Source: Pseudolysobacter sp964466115 (GTDB lineage Bacteria > Pseudomonadota > Gammaproteobacteria > Xanthomonadales > Rhodanobacteraceae). From it: a DNA stretch of 64,000 nucleotides. Positions 44,219 to 53,292 of this stretch are shown here, one piece after another. The notes under the pieces are model-generated. The model was not told where the DNA came from, did not search any database, and saw only the letters and a list, made by a program, of their open reading frames with translations. The DNA lies in assembly GCA_964466115.1 (NCBI GenBank), contig CAYXMH010000001.1, forward strand, positions 1 through 64,000, written 5' to 3'. Made by a program: the position numbers and the translations under genes. Numbering within the stretch: position 1 is the stretch's first letter; each line of letters starts with the position of its first letter.

Positions 44219-45307
44219 TTGCCCATTTGGATAGATCAAAACACCACGCTTAACGCGCAAATAGCGGGTTGGCCGACCCATCAAGCCATTGGCTTGGATA
44301 CCGAGTTTATGCGCACGAATACCTTTGTGCCTCATTTAGCCTTGGTGCAGGCCAATGTCGCGGATGCAATTGCCTTGTTGGATGCGCCGGCGCTGGGCGC
44401 GATGGAGCCGTTGGCGGCTTATTTGTCCGATGCCAACACCGTTACCATTATGCACAGCGCCAGTGAGGATCTTGAAGCCCTCGCAAGCGCGTTGCCCAAC
44501 GGACCGTCGCAGTTATTCGATACGCAGATCGCCGCCGCCCTGGCTGGGCTTGGCGCGGGCTTAAGTTATCAGAAACTCACACTGCAATTGCTGGACATCG
44601 AGATTGCGAAGACGGAAACGCGTTCGGATTGGCTCAAACGCCCCTTGAGCGACGAACAGCTCGAATACGCGGCACAAGACGTCCTGCACTTGCCGGCGTT
44701 GCATCAAAAATTGGGCGAGCGCTTGGATGTCCTCGGACGCAGCACTTGGTTAGCGGAAGACTGCCAACGCATGCTGGATCGTTTTAAACAAAATGAGATT
44801 GACCCTGAGCCGCAAAGAGCCTTCCGGACGGCAGCCAATTGGCCATTGGAGGCGCAAGCGCGCTTGCGCAAATTGTTGCTGTGGCGCGAAGCCGCAGCGC
44901 GCGCTTACGACCGCCCCAAATCGTGGTTACTGGAAGACAACCTAATCATAAGCCTGGCCGAACAGCCTCCCGGTTCATTCGAGGAACTCAAATCCCGCAG
45001 CCAACAACAACGTGCCTTGCGCCAAGCACCGCGTGAAGCGCTATGGCGCGAGATATCCACGCCGCTTAGCGTGCAGGAGCTAGATATCCGCCCCATTCCA
45101 GCCCCACTTAACGGGGTGCAAAAACGCGCGATTAGCGCCATGAAAGCCGCCGTTAGTAGCGTTGCTGCGGACTTGCAATTACCGGAAGGGCTGTTGTGCC
45201 CACGCCGTCAATTGGAAAATTTGGTTAGCCAGCAAACCTGGCCATCGGCGCTATCCGGCTGGCGCGAACCGCTGCTTTACTCAAAGCTAATGGCGTTGGT
45301 GCCTTGA
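44219..45307 (+). CDS. rnd: ribonuclease D
   Basis: 3'-to-5' exoribonuclease that trims tRNA precursors. It has 362 residues. Translation must start at the TTG at 44219: AGGAG (44208-44212) is 6 bases upstream, and the next ATG falls after the first catalytic residues. DEDD-family residues are D27 and E29 (GLDTEFMR), D84 (HSASEDLEAL), and Y150 and D154 (YAAQDVLHLPALH). An HRDC domain follows (about 205-290). TTG starts are known to limit expression of rnd in E. coli. Confidence 0.95.
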   Translation: MPIWIDQNTTLNAQIAGWPTHQAIGLDTEFMRTNTFVPHLALVQANVADAIALLDAPALGAMEPLAAYLSDANTVTIMHSASEDLEALASALPNGPSQLFDTQIAAALAGLGAGLSYQKLTLQLLDIEIAKTETRSDWLKRPLSDEQLEYAAQDVLHLPALHQKLGERLDVLGRSTWLAEDCQRMLDRFKQNEIDPEPQRAFRTAANWPLEAQARLRKLLLWREAAARAYDRPKSWLLEDNLIISLAEQPPGSFEELKSRSQQQRALRQAPREALWREISTPLSVQELDIRPIPAPLNGVQKRAISAMKAAVSSVAADLQLPEGLLCPRRQLENLVSQQTWPSALSGWREPLLYSKLMALVP

Positions 45308-45323
45308 TACAACGCTGGAAGTG

Positions 45324-45468
45324 CTTACGTAAGTAATTGATTCTCTGAGATCAGTAGGCGCTCGCGACGGCCGCACCCATTTGAGTGGTATTCCAAATTG
45401 CACTTTAAGTGCAGTACCGCCACTATTTTACAAGCCCGCAATGATTTCTCAGGTAAACTTAAAGTAAG
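45324..45468. other. 145-bp imperfect nested palindrome between rnd and thrA
   Basis: Outer arms CTTAC-G-TAAGT (45324-45334) and ACTTA-AA-GTAAG (45458-45468) pair, followed inward by CTGAG-ATCA (45345-45353) against TGAT-TT-CTCAG (45442-45452), then AGTGG-TA (45384-45390) against TA-CCG-CCACT (45415-45424), and a central perfect GCACTT-T-AAGTGC (45400-45412). It ends 42 bp before the thrA start. It may be a leader RNA, an operator region or a small mobile palindrome. No T run or threonine/isoleucine-rich leader peptide was found. Confidence 0.45.
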
Positions 45469-45510
45469 TGTATCCACATCACAACGAACTTCGCCAACAG
45501 AGCAAAATTT

Positions 45511-48045
45511 GTGACCTCGTATAATTTTGATGTTCGTCAACAACCAAAAAAAATAGCCGCTGCCGCCGTTGTTACTGAGCTTCATCCGCTGTGGATCGCC
45601 CACAAATTCGGCGGCTCCAGCCTCGCGGATGCGTCTTGTTACCGACACGTTGCGGCATTACTGAAGGCGCGCAATGAGCCTGGCCAAATCGTCGTGGTAT
45701 CGGCCAAGCTTGGGGCCACCAATGCCCTGATCGCCGTCGCCGAAACCGCGGCTCGCGGCGATGTCGATTGGCGTGAACAATGGCAAATTTTGCGGCAGGA
45801 ACATATCGATCTGGCGCGCGACTTACTCGCGGCTGAAGCGGCAGCGCTGTGTCAATGGCTGGAGCAGCGCTTTACCGATCTCGCGGACTTATTGCACTCG
45901 TTAACCTTGCTTGGCACGCCAAGCGAAGCCGCACTCGCATTAATTCAAGGGTTAGGCGAGGTATTTTCAGCGCGCTTGTTGGCCGATTTTCTCAACGCCA
46001 GTGGCGGTAACTACGCATACCTTGACGCACGCGACGTGTTGATGGTGCGCCAGGAAGAATCCGGTGTGGCGGTGAATTGGGAGTTAAGCAGCGCAAAGTT
46101 GTCCGATTGGCGCGCCAAAAACCCGCAAACCCAAATCGTGATCACCGGCTTTGTGGCGCGGGATGAACAAGGACGTGTTACTACCTTAGGCCGCAACGGC
46201 AGCGATTATTCGGGGGCTATTTTTGCCGCTTTATTTAACGCGCGGGAAATTCATATATGGACGGACGTCGATGGCGTACTGTCCGCCGATCCACGCTTGG
46301 TGCCGGATGCGGTATTGCTGGAAGCGATGTCCTACGATGAAGCCTGCGAGCTGGCCTATTTTGGCGCCAAAGTGATCCACCCAAAAACCATGGCCCCGGC
46401 AATCAGCCATGGCATACCGATTTTCATCCGCAACACGTTCCGCCCGGAATTGCCGGGGACCCGCATCGACGCCACAGTAAACGCGGTGGCTCCGATTAAG
46501 GGCATCAGCACCGTATCGCAGCTTGCCATCGTCAACATCGAGGGTGCCGGAATGATCGGAGTTCCAGGCACTGCAGAACGCTTTTTCGGTGCATTACGGC
46601 AGGCGAATGTCTCGGTGGTGATGATCTCGCAAGGCTCATCCGAGCATTCCATTTGCTGTGTCATACGGGAATCGCAGCGCGAGACTGCGGTCAACGCCCT
46701 TCAAGACGCGTTCGCGCGCGAACTTCACCGCGGCTCCATTCACAGCATCGTTGCCACTTCCAACATCAGCGTGCTGGCCATTGTCGGCGACGGTATGGCG
46801 GGAAGGCCCGGTACCGCCGCGCGCTTGTTCGAGGCACTCGCGCACGCGGGTGTCAATGTGCGGGCGATTGCGCAAGGCGCCTCGGAACGCAACATCTCCA
46901 TTGCCATTGAAAGTGACGATGCAACCCGTGCTCTGCGTGCGGTGCATTCCGGCTTTTATCTGTCGCCGCAAACCATCTCCATCGGACTGATCGGACCGGG
47001 TCAAGTCGGTAATGCGTTACTTGCGCAATTGAACCAAGCACAACAACGCCTTAAACGCGATAGCAATCTCGATTTAAGAATTCGGGCAATCGCCAACAGC
47101 CGCCACATGGTTTGTGTCGAAAATCAAATCGATCTTCACGAGTGGCAAACGCAAATGGAGCGGAATCGCACTGACACGGACCTTACGCAATTTTCCATGC
47201 ATGTGCGCGCTGCGCATTTGCCGCACGCTGTCATTATTGATTGCAGCGCCAGCGCCAACACCGCCAAGCATTACGCTACCTGGTTGGCCGCAGGCATCCA
47301 CGTCATTACGCCGAATAAACACGCCGGCAGCGGCCCGCTGCCGCAATACCAAGCCATTCGCGCCGCCAGCGCCGCGCACGCCAGCCGCTTCCGCTATGAG
47401 ACCACTGTCGGCGCCGGTTTGCCGATTATCCAAACGGCACGGGATTTGCGCGACACCGGCGATGAGATCCACGCCATCGAAGGCATCTTCTCCGGCACCT
47501 TGGCGTGGTTATTCAATCGCTACGATGGCACCATTGCTTTTTCCAATTTAGTAAAAGAGGCAAAAATGGCCGGTTATACCGAGCCCGATCCGCGCGACGA
47601 CCTCAACGGCGTCGACGTTGCCCGAAAACTTGTCATTCTCGCCCGTGAAATCGGTCTTTCACTGGAACTTTCCGACGTGCAAATTGAAGGTTTGGTGCCG
47701 CAGGCTTTGCATGCGGTTAACCGCGATGAATTCATGAATCGACTACCGGAAATCGACGCTGTCATCCAGGAGCGCTATGGTAACGCCCGTAAAAACAACA
47801 ACGTGTTGCGTTTCGTCGCCCGTTTGGATCGCGCCGGCAATGCGCGTGTGGGCTTGCTCGAATTCCCCAAGGATCATGCCTTCGCCCACATCCGTTTGAC
47901 CGACAACATCGTTCAATTCACCAGCAGGCGCTATCGGGATAACCCGTTGGTGGTACAAGGTCCCGGAGCCGGCCCCGAAGTCACCGCTGCCGGTGTTTTC
48001 GCCGATTTATTGCGCATCGCCGCCACTTTGGGCGCACCGCTATGA
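45511..48045 (+). CDS. thrA: bifunctional aspartate kinase/homoserine dehydrogenase
   Basis: Catalyses the first and third steps of threonine synthesis from aspartate. It has 844 residues. The kinase domain begins at HKFGGSSLADAS and contains GFVARDEQGRVTTLGRNGSDYS; two ACT domains (about 340-480, ISTVSQLAIVNIEGAG and SNISVLAIVGDGMAG) give feedback control; the dehydrogenase follows with IGLIGPGQVGNALLAQL, TPNKHAGSGP and EGIFSGTLAWLFN. The GTG start at 45511 has only a weak ribosome site. It overlaps thrB by 4 bp. Confidence 0.96.
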   Translation: MTSYNFDVRQQPKKIAAAAVVTELHPLWIAHKFGGSSLADASCYRHVAALLKARNEPGQIVVVSAKLGATNALIAVAETAARGDVDWREQWQILRQEHIDLARDLLAAEAAALCQWLEQRFTDLADLLHSLTLLGTPSEAALALIQGLGEVFSARLLADFLNASGGNYAYLDARDVLMVRQEESGVAVNWELSSAKLSDWRAKNPQTQIVITGFVARDEQGRVTTLGRNGSDYSGAIFAALFNAREIHIWTDVDGVLSADPRLVPDAVLLEAMSYDEACELAYFGAKVIHPKTMAPAISHGIPIFIRNTFRPELPGTRIDATVNAVAPIKGISTVSQLAIVNIEGAGMIGVPGTAERFFGALRQANVSVVMISQGSSEHSICCVIRESQRETAVNALQDAFARELHRGSIHSIVATSNISVLAIVGDGMAGRPGTAARLFEALAHAGVNVRAIAQGASERNISIAIESDDATRALRAVHSGFYLSPQTISIGLIGPGQVGNALLAQLNQAQQRLKRDSNLDLRIRAIANSRHMVCVENQIDLHEWQTQMERNRTDTDLTQFSMHVRAAHLPHAVIIDCSASANTAKHYATWLAAGIHVITPNKHAGSGPLPQYQAIRAASAAHASRFRYETTVGAGLPIIQTARDLRDTGDEIHAIEGIFSGTLAWLFNRYDGTIAFSNLVKEAKMAGYTEPDPRDDLNGVDVARKLVILAREIGLSLELSDVQIEGLVPQALHAVNRDEFMNRLPEIDAVIQERYGNARKNNNVLRFVARLDRAGNARVGLLEFPKDHAFAHIRLTDNIVQFTSRRYRDNPLVVQGPGAGPEVTAAGVFADLLRIAATLGAPL

Positions 48046-48983
48046 TGGCCACGCCACGTGAAGCCATCGCCTTTGCGCCGGCCAGCGTTGGAAACGTCGG
48101 TGTCGGCTTCGATATTTTGGGACACACCATTCAAGGTCCCGGAGACACCGTTACGGTGCGCCGCATTCCACAACCAACTGTGGAAATTGTTTCAATCCAC
48201 GGTTGCGTCATTAACTTGCCCTATGAGGCCAATCACAATACCGCTGGGCGCGCCTTAACCATGATGCGCTCGCTATTGAATCTGCCTTACGGTTTTGAAA
48301 TCGAAATCGAAAAAGGGATCGCGCTTGGTTCGGGAATGGGCGGCTCGGCAGCATCATGTGTTGCCGCGCTGGTCGCCGCCAATGCTCTACTGGATAAACC
48401 ACTGTCGCAAGGGGCGCTTTACCCGTTTGCCCTGGAAGGGGAAGCCGCTGCCAGTGGCGGATCGCACGGCGACAATGTCGGCCCGATGCTGCTCGGAGGA
48501 TTGGTTCTGGCGACAACGGAACATTTGATTCGTATCAATATTACAAAAGATATTTCCTGTGTCGTCGTTCATCCCGATTTTGTTCTTGAAACACGCAAAG
48601 CACGCGCTGTTCTGAACCGGCACTATTCACTGCACGAATTCGTCGAGCAAAGCAGCAATCTCGCATTATTTTTAACGGGCTGCCTTTCCGGAGATTTGGA
48701 GCTGATTCAGGAAGGTTTGAACGACGTACTCATTGAACCGCGCCGCGCCGGATTGATTCCCGGATTTGCGAGGGTAAAACAGGCCGCGCTTGATCACGGC
48801 GCATTGGGCGCGAGCATTTCTGGTGCCGGGCCCAGTGTATTCGCTTGGTTTCGCGACCCCGATTCGGCGCTTAAAGCGGCGACACAAATGCAGGCCGGAT
48901 TTGCGGACGCGGGGCTTTCCAGTGAAGTTTTTGTTTCGCCGGTCGCCGGGCCACCAGCGCAATTGATCGCATGCACTACGTAA
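48042..48983 (+). CDS. thrB: homoserine kinase
   Basis: GHMP-family kinase phosphorylating homoserine. It has 313 residues. Family motifs are the N-terminal APASVGNVGVGFDILGH, the ATP-binding GIALGSGMGGSAASCVAAL, and the C-terminal GALGASISGAGPSVFAW. Two adjacent ATGs give alternative starts one codon apart. It overlaps thrA by 4 bp and thrC by 13 bp, so the operon is tightly coupled. Confidence 0.97.
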   Translation: MMATPREAIAFAPASVGNVGVGFDILGHTIQGPGDTVTVRRIPQPTVEIVSIHGCVINLPYEANHNTAGRALTMMRSLLNLPYGFEIEIEKGIALGSGMGGSAASCVAALVAANALLDKPLSQGALYPFALEGEAAASGGSHGDNVGPMLLGGLVLATTEHLIRINITKDISCVVVHPDFVLETRKARAVLNRHYSLHEFVEQSSNLALFLTGCLSGDLELIQEGLNDVLIEPRRAGLIPGFARVKQAALDHGALGASISGAGPSVFAWFRDPDSALKAATQMQAGFADAGLSSEVFVSPVAGPPAQLIACTT

Positions 48984-50269
48984 GTACGCGCCAAGCAGCG
49001 CCGGGAGCAACCTTAAGCACAGCGATCGCTTGCGGGCTCGCTGGGGATGGCGGTTTGTATGTGCCAACTGCAGTTCCATCTTTCACTGCCCAAGAATTGC
49101 ATGGAATAACGACCTTATCGGCTATGGCGCAACATCTGCTACGGCCCTATTTTGCTGGCGACATTTTGCTCCAGCATCTCCCCGCAATTTGCAACGAAGC
49201 GTTTAATTTTCCTGCACCGCTTCAAACCATCGCAAATGCCACCTACGTATTGGAACTGTTTCACGGTGAAACTGCCGCATTCAAAGATTTCGGCGCACGG
49301 TTTCTCGCCGCATGCATGCGCCGAGTTAATGAGGGCAATACACAACCGTTAACGATCTTAGTGGCCACCTCCGGTGATACCGGCAGCGCCGTTGCCGCTG
49401 CATTCCATCAGCTGCCGGGTTTCCGCGTTGTGATTCTTTATCCCGATGGCCGCGTCTCGCCGCGTCAAGCCCATCAACTCGGTTGTTTCGGCGGCAATAT
49501 CACCGCCTTGCGCGTGGCTGGATCGTTCGACGAGTGTCAAAGCCTGGTCAAACAAGCGTTCAACGATGCCGATTTGCGTAGCGCCGTCCGTTTAAGCTCG
49601 GCCAATAGCATCAGCATCGGGCGCTGGTTGCCGCAAATGGTTTATTACGCGACCGCCGCACTCGACCATTATCGCGCCCATCATACAAAATTGAACTTTG
49701 TTATCCCAACGGGGAATCTCGGTAATGCGATGGCCTGTGTATTGGCCCGCGCCAGCGGCCTGCCAATCGATTCTATCGTCTTGGCGAACAACGCCAATCA
49801 TGTGCTTACCGATTTCTTCGCAACTGGCAACTATAAACCGCACCCCAGCATCACCACTTTGGCCAATGCCATGGACGTCGGCAACCCAAGCAATTTCGAA
49901 CGTTTGCGTTGGTTATATCCAGACGATCTTGAGTTGCGAAAAGCGCTTTCGGCGCATTCGGTGGATGACGATGCAATCCGAATCACGATCCGTGAGGGTG
50001 AGGCACGCTACGGCCGCACCTGGTGTCCCCACACCGCGACCGCAGTTCATGTCCTGGAGCAACTGCGCAGCCACGACAAAACCAAACCATGGGCCATCGT
50101 GGCAACCGCACATCCGGCCAAATTTGAGCAAACCGTTGAACCGTTGGTTGGACACCCCATCGCAATTCCAGCCACCCTAGCCGCACTATTGCGCCGAGCA
50201 GCCGTTACCGAGCCAATGCCTGCCGATTACACCGCCCTGCGTAATAGGCTGCGGCAACAAAACGGATAA
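48971..50269 (+). CDS. thrC: threonine synthase
   Basis: Pyridoxal-phosphate enzyme making threonine from O-phosphohomoserine. It has 432 residues. The N-terminal block GLAGDGGLYVP, the PLP-binding Lys in TAAFKDFGARFLA, the cofactor-loop VATSGDTGSAVAAAF and the segment TLANAMDVGNPSNFERL identify the family. It belongs to the gammaproteobacterial thrABC operon. No terminator was seen before tRNA-Ala. Confidence 0.97.
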   Translation: MHYVSTRQAAPGATLSTAIACGLAGDGGLYVPTAVPSFTAQELHGITTLSAMAQHLLRPYFAGDILLQHLPAICNEAFNFPAPLQTIANATYVLELFHGETAAFKDFGARFLAACMRRVNEGNTQPLTILVATSGDTGSAVAAAFHQLPGFRVVILYPDGRVSPRQAHQLGCFGGNITALRVAGSFDECQSLVKQAFNDADLRSAVRLSSANSISIGRWLPQMVYYATAALDHYRAHHTKLNFVIPTGNLGNAMACVLARASGLPIDSIVLANNANHVLTDFFATGNYKPHPSITTLANAMDVGNPSNFERLRWLYPDDLELRKALSAHSVDDDAIRITIREGEARYGRTWCPHTATAVHVLEQLRSHDKTKPWAIVATAHPAKFEQTVEPLVGHPIAIPATLAALLRRAAVTEPMPADYTALRNRLRQQNG

Positions 50270-50306
50270 TCCAACGAATTAGCACGGCACCTGCAAAACC
50301 GCCAGG

Positions 50307-50335
50307 TTGGCGAGACACCAATCCCACGGTATCAT
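50307..50335 (+). promoter_or_regulatory. sigma-70 promoter of tRNA-Ala
   Basis: TTGGCG (50307-50312), a 17-bp spacer, and TATCAT (50330-50335), ending 14 bp before the tRNA 5' end. Lies between the thrC stop and the tRNA, so the tRNA can be transcribed independently. Confidence 0.65.
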
Positions 50336-50349
50336 TACCTTCTTTGTGT

Positions 50350-50425
<76 letters not shown>

Positions 50426-50654
50426 TAGTTCAAATTACTACGCTCAATAACCGAATCAACCGCTGCGGTTCCCTCAGAGCGAAATAATCTACGCGAAACT
50501 TTACCGATTTAAATCATTCTAAGCGAGCGTGAGTCTATTGATACACGTTCAGTCCATTTATAGCGCGATTGTCAAATCCATCTATACAACATCAATCCGC
50601 TTACGAAAGTTTCTGAAAATCCAAACGTAAATGCGTTTAACCTGGAGAGCAACG

Positions 50655-50996
50655 ATGAAGGCATATACCCACATCATCATTCCGGCCGCTGTTTTATTGC
50701 TGCTTTCGTTTAAGTTGGGCGCGCAAACAACGAAACCGAACGACGACAATTCGCTGCACGTGACTCAGTTTCAAACGGCGCAAGGCACGCTGGAGGTTCG
50801 CTGGGGACAGCCCACGCAAACACCGAGCGGCCCTGCGCCTGAGTTTGCCCAATTAGATACAAACAACGACAATTTTATTAGCGCCAGCGAAGCTACGCTT
50901 TATCCGATGCTCGCTAACGACTTTGTTTATGCCGATTATAATCGCGACGGGAAACTATCAAAAACCGAATACGCAAAATGGCGGCAAGCGCCTTAA
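50655..50996 (+). CDS. secreted EF-hand calcium-binding protein
   Basis: A 113-residue protein from ATG 50655, with GGAGAG 7 bases upstream. Signal peptide or anchor at residues 1-23 (ending KLGAQ). Two EF-hand loops are visible near the C-terminus: DTNNDNFISASE and DYNRDGKLSKTE, each with Asp/Asn at 1, 3 and 5 and Glu at 12. It probably binds calcium outside the cytoplasm. Function is unknown. It converges on the leucine-rich-repeat gene with a 32-bp gap. Upstream, TCCATnTATA occurs twice, 24 bp apart (50553 and 50577). Confidence 0.75.
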   Translation: MKAYTHIIIPAAVLLLLSFKLGAQTTKPNDDNSLHVTQFQTAQGTLEVRWGQPTQTPSGPAPEFAQLDTNNDNFISASEATLYPMLANDFVYADYNRDGKLSKTEYAKWRQAP

Positions 50997-51028
50997 TTAA
51001 TTGCGCGCCTGCCTATCTGCCTAAGACT

Positions 51029-52135
51029 TCACCAACAACGGCTGTACCAAGGTGTCGTGCCCGTCGCGCTATCCCACGCTGGGCTTTTCACTCGGGTTAA
51101 ACGGTTGGGACACAGCTGCCACAGCCCACCCACCGCTAACGACAAACTTGGCGGTGGGGCTGGTGGCAATCCCGTTAGCTGGTTGTATCCGACCTGGAAG
51201 GTTTGCAGGCCTCTTAATCCATCCAGCGAAGGAATCGAGCCGGTCAATTCATTGCGGCTAACGACAAAATGCCACAAATAGTGCGATCCGTTAATGGACG
51301 GAATCGATCCCGTTAACCAATTGTCGTTCACATCAAAGTATTCCAATTCAACCAAATCATCCAAGCTGGGAATAGGGCCGGTCAGGCTTGCGTGCTGGAC
51401 ATCGAATACCACCAAGCGGCTTAACCCTGCCAATGATGGAATCGATCCGCTGATATCCCAATTGTTGTTTGCCTTGAAAGACTGCAGATTGGCCAATCCA
51501 GCCAATTCCGGTAATGGTCCGGAGAGCCAATTATAGCTAACGTTAAATTCGGTTAGATCGCTTAACCAGTCCAACGGCGGAATATCCCCGGTTAATTGGT
51601 TTGCTTGCGCGTAGAAATTCCGCAGATTTCCCAAACTGCTGAGGGATGCGGGTATGGATCCGGTTAGATGGTTGTGATCCACCGAGAAGTATTGCATCTG
51701 CCCCACCCAGCCCAAGTCCGGTATCGAACCGGTTAATTCGTTATAGCTGACGTCAAATCCCTGCAACGAGGTTAACCCGAGCACCAGATACCCAGAGTAC
51801 ACCTGAGTAAAAGACGATAAGCGCCCGGTTAAATGATTATTTCTTAACGCGACGGCAATTACATGTGTCTGGCTGGCGTCGCACACCACGCCATACCAAC
51901 TGCATTCGCTACCGACAGGCCCGTTCCATCCCGTTCTATCGCTCCAATTGTTGCCGTTGGTGCTGTTGTATAAGTTAATCAGCGCAGTGCGCTCGGTGCT
52001 GCGAATGGTCGCTTGAGCCGAAACCGCCATTCCCAGCAGCATCAACCCAAACATCAGGCCCACGCCGCTTCGCCAGTGGTGCGAGGAACGTGTTGCGATT
52101 GCGCATTGGAAAATAGGGGTATTGAGCCGCACCAT
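51029..52135 (-). CDS. secreted plant-type leucine-rich-repeat protein
   Basis: A 368-residue protein with a signal peptide (hydrophobic to about residue 43, ending AVSAQA). An LRRNT_2-like cap (ERTALINLYNSTNGNNW, with GSECSWYGVVCD) is followed by about ten 23-24-residue repeats of plant extracellular type with consensus LxxFxVxxNxLTGSIPSLxGL (about 95-330). The C-terminus is LCPNRLTRVKSPAWDSATG and ends TPWYSRCW; no membrane anchor is seen. Such repeats bind proteins; an extracellular adhesin or host-interaction role is possible but unproven. Confidence 0.85.
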   Translation of the reverse strand: MVRLNTPIFQCAIATRSSHHWRSGVGLMFGLMLLGMAVSAQATIRSTERTALINLYNSTNGNNWSDRTGWNGPVGSECSWYGVVCDASQTHVIAVALRNNHLTGRLSSFTQVYSGYLVLGLTSLQGFDVSYNELTGSIPDLGWVGQMQYFSVDHNHLTGSIPASLSSLGNLRNFYAQANQLTGDIPPLDWLSDLTEFNVSYNWLSGPLPELAGLANLQSFKANNNWDISGSIPSLAGLSRLVVFDVQHASLTGPIPSLDDLVELEYFDVNDNWLTGSIPSINGSHYLWHFVVSRNELTGSIPSLDGLRGLQTFQVGYNQLTGLPPAPPPSLSLAVGGLWQLCPNRLTRVKSPAWDSATGTTPWYSRCW

Positions 52136-52324
52136 CGTTTTTCTCCGGGGATGGATGTTGTGTTATTGAACAGACGTTACTCTAGAAACGGACCGTTGAG
52201 CCAAGCGCTTCCGGTATTTTTCAAAATGTCACATTCGCTTAGAAGCCCCGGAGTGAGCGGTGCATGGTCCGCCATTCGCACAGATATCAAGGTAGGACCG
52301 GCTTAACGCCGCGATCGATGGATA

Positions 52325-52399
52325 TGGTGGGCGGTAGTGGGATCGAACCACTGACCCCTGCCGTGTGAAGGCAGTGCTCTACCGCTGAGCTAACCGCCC
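52325..52399 (-). tRNA. tRNA-Val (CAC)
   Basis: A 75-nt cloverleaf with encoded CCA and acceptor stem GGGCGGT/ACCGCCC. The anticodon loop is TTCACAC between CTGCC and GGCAG, giving anticodon CAC, which reads GTG. Confidence 0.94.
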
Positions 52400-52573
52400 A
52401 ACTGTTCAATCAACATCTTCAACCTTCTATTCTATCGCGCCTGTGAACAACCAAGCTAGATTTGCTCATCGGCAACAACGATTTCTATTTGCAAACCGGC
52501 CTTTTTTTATCGGTGCGATAAATAATACTAGTAAATAAATCTCGATAAAATCATCGCAACTCATTGATTTAAC

Positions 52574-52649
<76 letters not shown>

Positions 52650-52664
52650 TTAGAAGGGGCGCGA

Positions 52665-52694
52665 AGTATAAGGGGCGGGGAGATATGGGCACAA
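52665..52694 (-). promoter_or_regulatory. sigma-70 promoter of tRNA-Thr
   Basis: Minus strand TTGTGC (52689-52694), 18-bp spacer, TATACT (52665-52670), placed 15 bp before the tRNA 5' end. Confidence 0.6.
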
Positions 52695-52777
52695 TAGGCG
52701 TGGGCCGAACCGGTTATCACGCCTGCCGGGGCTTAGGCTGGCGCGCAGTTAATTTGCGGCACACAATCTACCGCGAC

Positions 52778-53230
52778 TCACCAGCATTTTCCGTTAGTTT
52801 CCCCGCCGCTGTAGGAATTGCGACCGGTATCGTCACGGGTTAAGTTCGCACAGGCGTCGGTGGCTTGAATGCCGACGGGGGTGGCGGTGAGTTGAAATGT
52901 TTGGGCGGTGCCGCTGGCGCCATTCGCGGTGGTGACGGTGTAAAAGCAGCGTTCGGAGGCGCCTACCGTACCAGCACACGGCCTCGTCGGCGTTACGGCG
53001 GACGTGGTGAACCCAAGAGCCGTTAGATCGGGAGCGTAGCTATTGAAATTGGTGTAGTAGCGCTCCTGCGCTGCGGCCACTCGCATGACCATCTCCCGGC
53101 CATCCGCACGGCGTGAACGGAACGAGTATTGAGCATAGCTTGGGTAAGCAATCGCAGCCAGAATCGCAACAATCGCCACCACCACCATCAGCTCAATGAG
53201 CGTAAACCCTTTTTGCATTTGCTTACACAT
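52778..53230 (-). CDS. pilE: type IV pilus minor pilin PilE
   Basis: Prepilin-like subunit of the type IV pilus tip or minor-pilin complex. I choose ATG 53230 (150 residues) with AAGGGA 8 bases upstream; the next ATG, four codons later, would also keep the leader. The class III leader MCKQMQKG is cut before FTLIELMVVVAIVAIL, with Glu at position 5 of the mature protein. The C-terminal region has Cys in DACANL and GKCW, probably a disulfide-bonded D-region. It is the last gene of the fimT-pilVWXY1E operon, 62 bp after pilY1. Confidence 0.94.
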   Translation of the reverse strand: MCKQMQKGFTLIELMVVVAIVAILAAIAYPSYAQYSFRSRRADGREMVMRVAAAQERYYTNFNSYAPDLTALGFTTSAVTPTRPCAGTVGASERCFYTVTTANGASGTAQTFQLTATPVGIQATDACANLTRDDTGRNSYSGGETNGKCW

Positions 53231-53292
53231 CTGTTTATCCCTTTGTATAAGACAGGGAATGCAGGACAGCCAACACTGCCCCGCGCCATGGT

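Noticed and set aside
45340..45455. 6S RNA gene between rnd and thrA
   Set aside because: TCTCTGAGAT at the left resembles the start of gammaproteobacterial 6S RNA and the ends pair, but the length is too short and the conserved central bubble sequences are not found.
52506..52522. Terminator for tRNA-Thr at TTTATCG-GTG-CGATAAA
   Set aside because: On the minus strand the hairpin is followed by A, not T; the T run lies on the wrong side for that transcript.
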